Positions 55,973 to 64,000 of a stretch of 64,000 nt of DNA are shown in pieces. The notes beneath the pieces were generated by a model, which was not told where the DNA came from, ran no database searches, and saw nothing but the letters and a program-made list of their open reading frames with translations. Within the stretch, counting starts at the first letter, position 1, and every line of letters starts with the position of its first letter. The stretch covers positions 4,102,001 through 4,166,000 of the forward strand of contig NW_027118693.1 in NCBI RefSeq assembly GCF_036417845.1. Reading direction: 5' to 3'. Both the position numbers and the translations under genes were made by a program. The DNA is from Apteryx mantelli. Lineage: Eukaryota > Chordata > Aves > Apterygiformes > Apterygidae.

Positions 55973-57479
55973 GCTGCCCATCTCTCTTCACAAGTGACTG
56001 CCATGCAACTGTTGTGCTTTGGGTCTTCTGTCTGTGATAATCATGTTTGTACACCAGTGCTTGAATTCATCCCACTTCTCCCACGGCACAAACCTCATCT
56101 GACTGACCCAGAGGCCTTTGCTAAATCTGCCTATCGCTGTGTCAGAGCTGGCCTCCCAAGTAGCATCTCTGTAATAAAAGGGAATTTCCTCCGTATGGGT
56201 GGGCTCTTCTTCCAAAGCTGAAACCAAGAATGCACTGAAGGAATTGCACCCCAAAAGGCCCTGATGGTGTGTCTGAGTCTTCCATGTGCTAAGGAGGATG
56301 CACTCACAGAGTGATGTGTGAGGGAATGAGGGCTGGATTCAACTGTAACTTGCGGGTACCCAGTGCCCCTAGAAAGGGTGAGTGGTCAAGAGGTATCTGC
56401 CAGGGACTGTTCCACATATTACAGGGCTGGTGACAGATGCCCATCCTTCTGGAAGGGAATATGAAGGCAGTAGGGAGCACAGGGCATCTCCAGGGTCAGT
56501 GTGGGCCTGGGAAGGGCAGTGAGTGGAGACTCACAAAATCAGGTGGAGACACCCAAAGGCAAAGGGCTAAACTGAAGAATGCGCCGAATGAGGGCTCTGC
56601 AGTCTCAGGAGAGGCCATGGGGACTCATCACGCACAGGGAAGGGAGTCTGGAAGGCAGTTCACGGCACCTACCATGAAAAACCCTGGGCTGCAGCTAATG
56701 ACACACCTGAACCCATCCTGAGCCATCTGAAATGCCCTGTGATTCATCTCTCCCAACCCTGCCCTCTTGAACAGAGGTGTCTGTATCTGAATCAGTCACA
56801 CCAGCTCCTACTCTAGCAAGGCAGAGAAACAGTATAGTGAAGGCAGGGGGTGCCTGACCCTTTCTACACGTCTCCATTCCAATGAGATAGACCCTCTCCT
56901 CACGTCTATTTACCATCTATGCTCTTCCTCCAAGCGCTGCAGTGGGAATGGGAAGTGACTGGTTCAGATGTAGACATCCTGCAGCAAATTATGTCCAAAC
57001 CTTATGCAAAAGGACTGTTCAACATTTTGACACCTATGATCTCCAGAAAATAATCTTCATCAGAGGAGTCTGATTATATATTGATTTAGTTTTCAGATGC
57101 CTCCATCTCACTGTGGGAGCATTCTTTGACGGGGTAGAAATCTTCGGCACTTCAGTTGCTCTTAGCATGAACACTTGTGCATCCCAAGAGGAAAAAAGGG
57201 CTCACTGTGACTTTGTGCAGAGTCACGAGATATCATCCGTCAGTGAGTCTTGCCCCTCACTGCCCTGCGCTTGCACCTCACTCAGCTAAAGGACACTCAC
57301 ACTCACAAGTTCCTCTCAGAAAGAAAGTGGACTGAGCCGAGAGAGGAGGAGTTCAGCTTTAAAGAGAAGATTTCCAAAGTCTTCTCTTTCAGCCCAGATA
57401 TGCAGAGTGGTGAAGAGCATGACAAAGTCATCTCATTTCCCAACCCTAGGACTGCATTTGCTGGAGCCCCAGAGCCTGG
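55973..57479. other. 3' flank of the OR14 gene, nothing recognised
   Basis: About 1.5 kb without a gene-like frame. It contains the spacer between the two inverted-duplication arms. No tRNA or mobile-element ends seen. Confidence 0.5.
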
Positions 57480-58830
57480 AAGGGGGCTGGGGCAACCTCA
57501 GTCCAACACAGACCCCTCTGTTGCACAATTTGCAGGGTCAGTGTCTGAACTGCAGCTGAAACCGCCCTACCCCAGGGAGCCCGAGAGAAGACCAGGAAGA
57601 GCATGGACAGGAGGGCAAACAAGGAGCAGCACCATGATCCTGCTGCCAAAGGAGGCAAGGAGAGAGAGAGACAGACGGGCACTCAGGAAAGCCTTCACCT
57701 TACCCAGCAGGGCATGTCGCCTCACAGACAGTGATGTTGCTGGGCAGTCATGCTCAGCCCCTTTGTCAAGCAGCAAGAAATGGGCCTGTGGCAGGACACA
57801 TGTCCTTCTCTGCCACAGGTCTGCCTGCGGAGGAGGTGGCTCATGCCCTGGACTCCATGGCTGTCAGTGCAGAAGTTCTGCTGGATGGGAGTGGAGACAC
57901 GGGGGGCTTGCTCAGAGGATGGTGCCTGCACCGGAGGGACTGACTGTGACTTGCCCAAATCCATCCTCCCATGACAATTCTCTTAGCAGCTCCCTCTCAT
58001 TCCCTGCCCATCTCTGCTGCCTGGAGCTGTCCTTGAAGGTTGCTGTCTCTCTGTCCTAACATCTTTCCCTGGTCAGTGCTCACAGACCCCATCCCACCCT
58101 CTGTGGGTCCAGTTCTGCCCTACAGAAACCTCCTGGGTCAGGGCACTGTCCAGGGGCATCTCTGTGCTTGCAGCTCCCATAAACCCTGATGAGGCCACAA
58201 AGGTGATGTTGGTGCTTTCTGTAGGCTGAAGTGCAGACCCTGTGCAGACCAGTGTGCACGCCCTGGCTTCAGCCCCCTGCAGCTGTTCCCTGGAGAAGGG
58301 AGCCATGATGCCGTGTCCCTCTGACAGTGTGGCAGGGAATCGCTGCTCCAAAGCACCAGCTGCTCCATGCAAGAGAAACTGGGAGAGCCACCCTGACAAA
58401 TCCTTTCAGCTGTGGGATGTGCTAGCTTTGGAAGACCCCTCTGGGAACCTCAGCTGTGTTGTTGTGCTGCCAGAGAGTTACTGTGTTGAGGGCTGTGAAG
58501 ATTCTCCCACAATGAACTCTCTTCTGCTGTCCCACCCCACACTGACTTTACCATCTCTTCACTCGTATCATCTTGTCTTGGCACCCACAGGCAGCTTCTG
58601 GAGCCCTGCTGTGCTTTGCAGAGGAGCTGCTCCTCACAGAGCTGCCTCTCTCTGCAGCGCCTGCCCAGGTGCCGTGAGCTGCCTTGGTCCCAGGAACCTG
58701 GCCCAGCTCAGGAGCAGAGGCCCAGCCAAAGGTGTGATGTTCTTTGTCCCTTGTGTATCTTTGAGATGTCCCTGGAACAGCTGTGCTGACAGCTCCTGAA
58801 AGGCAGCAGGGTCACCCCAGAGTGCATACT
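57480..58830. repeat. Inverted duplication around the OR14 gene, right arm
   Basis: Partner of 52840-54610 in the opposite orientation (see that entry). Homology continues to about 58830, just before the CR1 3' end. The centre of symmetry is near 56 kb, close to the receptor's 3' end. Confidence 0.82.
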
Positions 58831-58858
58831 TTGAAGTAGACTAAAATAATCACCTGCA

Positions 58859-60412
58859 TTCACAGAATCACAGAATGGCTGAGGTTGGAAGGAACCTCTG
58901 GAGATCATCTAAGAGATCATCTAACCTCCCTGCTCAAGCAGGGTCACCTAGAACACACCGCACAGGACCCTGTCCAGACAACTTTTGAATATCTCCAAGC
59001 ATGGAGACTCCACAGCTTCTCTGAACAACCTGTTCCAGTGTTCTGTTGCCCTCACAATAAAAAAGCTTTTCCTTATGTCCAGATGGAACTTCCTGTGTTT
59101 CAGTTTGTGCCCATTACCTCTCGTCCTATCACTGGGCACCACCGAAAAGAGTCTGGCCCCATCCTCTTGACACCCTCCCTTCAGATATTTGAACACACTG
59201 ATAAGCTCCCCCTCAGTCTTCCCTTCTGCAGGCTGAACAGGCCCAGCTCTCTCAGCCTTTCCTCATATGAAAGATGTTCTAGTCCCTTCATCATCCTAGC
59301 AGCCCTTTGCTGCACTTGCTCCGGCAGCTCCATATCTCTCTTCTACTGGGGAGCCCAGAACTGGACACAGTTCCTGGATCCTCCTTCTGAACATAAGGGT
59401 GACATTTGCTGTCTTCCAGTCCTCGGGTCTGGGTACTTTATCAGCTTGCTGATGAGGATGTTATGTGAGACTGTGTCAAAAGCCTTACTGAAGTCAAGGT
59501 AGACAACATCCACTGCTCTCCCCTCATCTAACCAGTACTTTGGTCTGCCTGCTAATCTTGGCCCATCAGATCTTGGCCGGCTCAGCATCCTTCCCAAGGC
59601 AGAGCTCCTTGCAGTCCTGCTGCTCTCTCACACCAAGGGCAACTCTCCAGCTTCACCATCTGGGCCTGTCCTTCCCGAAGAACCTCTGCCCATCCACTGC
59701 AGCACTCTAGTCCTGTGAGCTCTCACCACATCTCTGACCCCATGAGATCACGGGCCTGCAACTTCACACACATCTCTAATTCCACTTGTTTGTTCCCCAC
59801 GCTGTGTGCACCAGTCTGCAGGCATTTCGGAGAGGTGCCCAGCCATGCTGATTTCCCAGATACGGTATGAGACCTTTCCCCATGACGCTGGCCTCTCGGC
59901 ACTTCCTTCTTTATGTGCATGTGCTTGGGATGACCCCACTTCAGCCTTGGTTTGTTAATTACAAGGCCCCTTCAGTTCATATCAGTATGCACTCTGTGCT
60001 TGTTACCTCCATCCACCACTTCTTCACTTGATTGTTAGTCATCTTCTTCCTCCCCCGTCATTGCTAGTTTCAAGTTTTCCTCACCAGGTTGGCCAACCTT
60101 TTGGCAAACATGCTTTGGCCTCACTTAGGTGGAGCCCATCTCTTCCAAGCAGTCCTTGATTCTCAGAGAGGGTCCAATGGCCATAGAAACCAAAACCCTG
60201 TTGCTGACACCAGCTGCGACACCAATTGTAGACCCACAGGATCAGTCCACTCTTCCTCATGCCCCTCCTCATAATCAGCAGGATTGAGGAGAAAACCACC
60301 TGGGCCCCCAAGCCCTTCCTCATTGCCCTCAGGACCACGTAGTCATGCTTGATCCACCCCAGGTCTCCCCTGGCAGTATCACCGGTGCCCACAGGGAAGA
60401 GCAGCAGGGGCC
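58859..60412 (-). mobile_element. CR1 with intact 3' end and internal deletion
   Basis: Minus-strand CR1. Its 3' end is complete, with the terminal ACAGAATCACAGAATGG at 58865. Reading 5' it keeps [18 protein letters not shown] and [18 protein letters not shown], then QFWAPQ (about 59350) joins directly to [18 protein letters not shown] (about 59420-59510), so the catalytic FADD part is deleted. Beyond about 59640 it continues with the 5' half of the element (CCCCACGCTGTGTGCACC, GTTGGCCAACCTTTTGGCAA, GGTGCCCACAGGGAAGAGCA) up to about 60412. A 10-11-bp stretch AGATCATCTAA is duplicated near 58905. Confidence 0.88.
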
Positions 60413-62430
60413 CGTGCCCTGCAGCACATCACCATCATTGAGCCGCCAGCCCCTTCTGCACACCCTTCTGTACAGACTGTTGCATCTGTTCTCTGCCACT
60501 GTCACCTTCGCTTGCTGCCAGAAAACTGCTTTTAAATCCCATCAAAACTGTGGGAGGATGGGCTCCAAGCAGAGTGCTCCAGCTGAGACTGCTCCAGAGC
60601 AAAAGGCCCCATCTCCACCAGGATCCAGGCTGCCCTCAGCTGGGAAGGAGCCTGCCTCAGTGCAGACTTCCTCCACCTTGGCAAGGCTCCTGAATTCCCA
60701 GGAAGTGAAGACAGGTGTTTCCAAGCATGGTGGCCCAGCAGTCTTGCATCAGCTACTGGGAGGCTTTGTGGCAAGGCACAAGTTTCTGTGATGGCACCAA
60801 ATTTCCTGTCCCTGCTCCCTTCCAGCTGGGTGGGAATAACTCTACAATAACTAAGCACAGAGTAACTCTGCAGGAACTGTGCAGGAAGTATCCTGTCTGC
60901 AGAGTCAATGTGCCCTAAGTATAATACAACCAGCTCTGCACTGACTGTACTGTAAGAAGCTCTAAGGAAAGTCCAACAGTTACTTTATGAAACCAGCCTA
61001 CAGCGACTCTGTGCTGCCCCCACCCTCGGCCTGCCCCTCCCCTGCTCTGAGCTTCCCCCAAGATTGCCCTGCTCTCCCCACTGCCATGAGTTTCCCCCGA
61101 TGGTGCCCTGCCCCCAACTGTTTCTTTTTTGTTTGTTTGCCAGAAGGAAAAAAAAAAAACAGTTGTAAGGGGATGTGATGGAAGCAGAGCACCTCCAGCT
61201 GGAGGTGCTCTTCATAACGACTGTCATTAATAAAACCAAGCTGCTATTAATGATAGCAGGGAACTACTGATAGAAAAGGTAGGGTCAGTGTGATGTTTGG
61301 GACAAGATTTGGGTGCCCAGGGGCAGGTTTTGGGGTGTTTCAGGTCTGAGGGGTTGCTGCAGCCCCCTGGTGGGTGGCAAGGAGGATCCCAGTGTGGCAT
61401 GTGGCTGTCAGGAGCCACGTTGGCATCCAGCTGTAGTGGTGTCTGAGCCAAGCAGGTTGTGGGGCTGCCTGGGTGGGACCCTCTCTCTCCCCTAATTGAT
61501 TCTAATGACATCCATGTTAATTGAGGATAATGTGTCTTCAAGGGCTAGCTTCTGCTGTTGAGTGAGGGTTTGGGGGTGGTTTTGGTGGTGCTGGGGTCTG
61601 GTATTGAGGGTTGAGGGGGAGTCTGCAGGGCTGTCAGAGGGGGAAGGCTTTTGTGGGCTGGAAGGAGGGAGGTTACAGGCAGGGAGTCAGGGTGGGGATC
61701 CATCCCCAAGGGGTGCTGCATGTGTAGGGGTGCCTGTGCTGCATGTGGCTGTGGGCATTGCCGGAGGAGGCATGGGGGACCCCAGAGGAGGAGGCATTGA
61801 GAAACTCATGGGGGACCCCAGAGGAGGCCTTGTTGACCTCCCAAGGGCCTCATGTGCCACAGGAGCCATGAGAGTCCCCATGTCCCAGAAGAGCTGTGTG
61901 GACCCTATGTTGCAGGGGACAAGGAGGAGGAGGAAGCATGGGGCTGCTGCGGCGATGCTGGAGACATGCAGAGCTCTGTGTGTCAGGTGGGTGCCTGGGT
62001 AGATGCAGGAGGTGACATGGGAGCCAGCACCGTGTGTGGAACTGGGGAGCCCCATGGCTTAGGGGCAGCTGTACAGGGGGAGCAGGGCTTGAGGAGGCTC
62101 CACGGGGGTCGGTGATTTGGCACGCGGCTTAGTGGGCACCCATAGGCTGTGCCTGGAGGTGGCCTCAGGGTGCCCAGGGGTGTCTGTCTTCCCTCTGCCT
62201 TCTTGTTTCCCCGGTTACACCTCTCCAGTAGGAAGCCTGGGGCCGCTCTCCTTGTGCCTGACCCCTGGCGCAGAGTGGAGATGGCCCTAGCCCCCAGGCC
62301 CTGCCCTGCACCTCCACCTCCAGGCAGAGATGGCCCCGTGGCAAGAGATACCTCAAGGCCCACAGCACCCTGGGGGCTGCGCTCGCCTCCCTGGTGCTGG
62401 CACTGCAAGGAAGGGCAGGAGCCAGCACGG
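60413..62430. other. Intergenic with GC-rich simple repeats
   Basis: No gene recognised. A 148-codon frame (60345-60791) contains MGSKQSAPAETAP but has no family match and starts within CR1 sequence. G-rich TTTTGGGG-like tracts are near 61280-61340 and 61560-61600. A GGGGGACCCCAGAGGAGG unit is directly repeated near 61771 and 61807. Confidence 0.5.
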
Positions 62431-63246
62431 TGTGGCATTCCACTAGAGGGGCGTCCGAGATTCTTTCCGATTCCGGGATTAATCGCACTGAACTCGAGAG
62501 ATCATCGTTTGTCAAGTATAAGAATTTATTAGAGCTAGGTGGTTCTACACACACAACAGATGCTGGACAACACAAAACAATTAACAGCAAACAATCTACA
62601 AGTATAACAAAGCTACAAAGTATAGTAAAGCTAGAAACAGAACAGAATTAAAATGGAATATACGTATCGGAGCTCTACGGTTAAGCCATGGATGCACGGT
62701 ACAACGACCGTTCTTGCCCTTTCCTTGTCCTTATGGGCCACCCCTCTGGTATAGGTTTCCCCGTATTGTTCTCACTACACTTGAGCTGCGCCAAGATGAT
62801 TGAGGTTCTCCCTGGCAGTTGGCATCAGGGGTGTCCCTGCTGATGGGTGGGTTGTTGGGTCCGCAGGCCAGCTGACGGTGAGTCCAGGTCCACACCAGAG
62901 GTATGTGGCTTACTTGCTTTTATCCTTCCCGGGCTTAATTCATTATCCAGTCGAATTGGGCCAGACCACACTTGCACAATAGAACAGATGGTCTCAGCCA
63001 GTAACAGGATGCTCAACAGATAACAGTACGGATGTTCAACAGACAACCCAGTGCAAAGTTCCACAGTACCTAGATGCTTACGGTGAGAGTCTGCAGTGTC
63101 ACTTCTCCTTTGCTGAGTAGGTTTCCTCAGCGCTCGTGGGGTCATTGGAGGGCTCCAGCAACCCCACAGTGTGGTGACTCTGGCTGCCCCATCCCGAGTC
63201 CCACTTGCCTGTGTGGCGGCTATCACTCGGGGTGGAAGAGATGACA
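62431..63246 (-). mobile_element. Solo LTR, same family as 15921-16420
   Basis: An 816-bp LTR fossil on the minus strand, starting TGTCATCTCTTCC and ending GAATGCCACA, with AATAAA (plus-strand 62525-62530) near its 3' end. No internal sequence is attached. The ends are the best TG...CA pair, but no clear target duplication confirms them. More complete than the copy at 16 kb. Confidence 0.78.
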
Positions 63247-64000
63247 TGCGTTTCATCTTGAGGGCTCGCCCCTGCGAGTGCTGGCCTCTGCCCGCTCAAA
63301 GGGCAGTGGGCTCAGCCCGGTGGAGCCGGGATTGAGCTGTGCAGGGCCATGAACGCAAAGGGGTGGGAGAGCTCCAGTTTGCTTTAACTGAGCCTGCGGC
63401 ACTGATCCCTTGGGCTCTGAGTGGTCACTGCTCCTGTCTGCAGCCTGCTTTGGGGTGCTGTGGTGGGACTGCTGCTGGGGAACCTGGACTGAACTGCTGG
63501 CCCTGCTCCGTGTCCCTGAGCAGGTCGTATGGCTGGTTTATAGTGAAGCGACTGCTCTGTGGCACTGAATTCACCGAACAGGACTTGGTGGCACATGGGC
63601 CCAGGGGCCTGGTGCCCCCAGCTCTGGATTGCAGGGTGCCCCATTGAATAAATAGCTCATCGCTCCTGGCTTTTGAGGTCTTACAAGGGAAAATATAAGC
63701 AAGTAGCCATGGGGAACAGGGATAGCAGAGAAAAGAAATCATTCTTCAAACCCTCCTCTGAAAGGTGTAAACCTCTAGGTAAATAAGATATCACTTGGAG
63801 GACCCCATTCAAGCATTGTCGTTCTATTTGACTTTTAAAATAAGGTTGCCTGGAGAGCTCCATTTGCAAAGGGGTTGGAGTCCCCAGCACTGGGCAGCAC
63901 TCTGGGCTCCATTGCGCTGGCGTCTGTGCATACAGATCCTGCGGTGTTTGGGCACAGCAGGGAGGGCACCTTCTGCTTGAGGGTCGTTGCGAGCACTGCA
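63247..64000. other. Right edge, nothing recognised
   Basis: About 750 bp with no gene-like frame, RNA gene or repeat that I recognise. Confidence 0.5.

Noticed and set aside
60345-60791. Frame containing MGSKQSAP, resembling a myristoylated N-terminus
   Set aside because: Too short to assign, begins in CR1 sequence, and no neighbouring domain supports it.

Overview
The window looks like avian nuclear DNA. It carries many CR1 LINE fragments on both strands, a group-gamma-c (OR14-type) olfactory receptor of the kind expanded in birds, solo LTRs of avian-type endogenous retroviruses, and a GC-rich, repeat-dense texture typical of microchromosomes or chromosome ends. The species cannot be named from sequence alone.

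Layout. 1-7 kb: an intact class II olfactory receptor gene (1946-2893, +) and a CR1 fragment on the minus strand. 7.2-10.3 kb: about 22 units of a 65-bp satellite, interrupted at its right edge by a solo LTR (8632-9523). Beyond the LTR lie diverged units in the opposite orientation. 10.4-11.8 kb: a well-formed tRNA-Ala(CGC) gene with a Pol III terminator, then two adjacent inverted repeats, the second enclosing a tRNA-Asn-like pseudogene. 15.6-30.3 kb: a segmental duplication carrying two minus-strand multi-exon paralogues. They are tentatively FSIP2-like and share exon order, splice phases, poly(A) signals and a 3'-flanking CR1. An LTR interrupts that CR1 in only one copy. 31.8-36 kb: a CpG-rich island bracketed by an inverted duplication and holding another solo LTR. 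34-42.3 kb: an intron-bearing USP42-like deubiquitinase relic downstream of the island, whose catalytic Cys is replaced by Gly. 44-50.4 kb: sparse sequence, then several old CR1 copies. 50.4-58.9 kb: a roughly 1.1-kb tandem duplication, then an intact OR14-type gene (55037-55972, +) at the centre of a large diverged inverted duplication. 58.9-64 kb: a CR1 with an internal deletion, and an LTR of the same family as the one at 16 kb.

How the genes fit together. The two receptors are independent single-exon coding units. The FSIP2-like pair arose by local duplication and has since diverged through internal peptide-repeat expansion and a shift in one splice acceptor. The USP42-like locus keeps a promoter-like island but not a working enzyme. 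Product names for the paired genes are tentative; their gene structure is much better supported than their identity.
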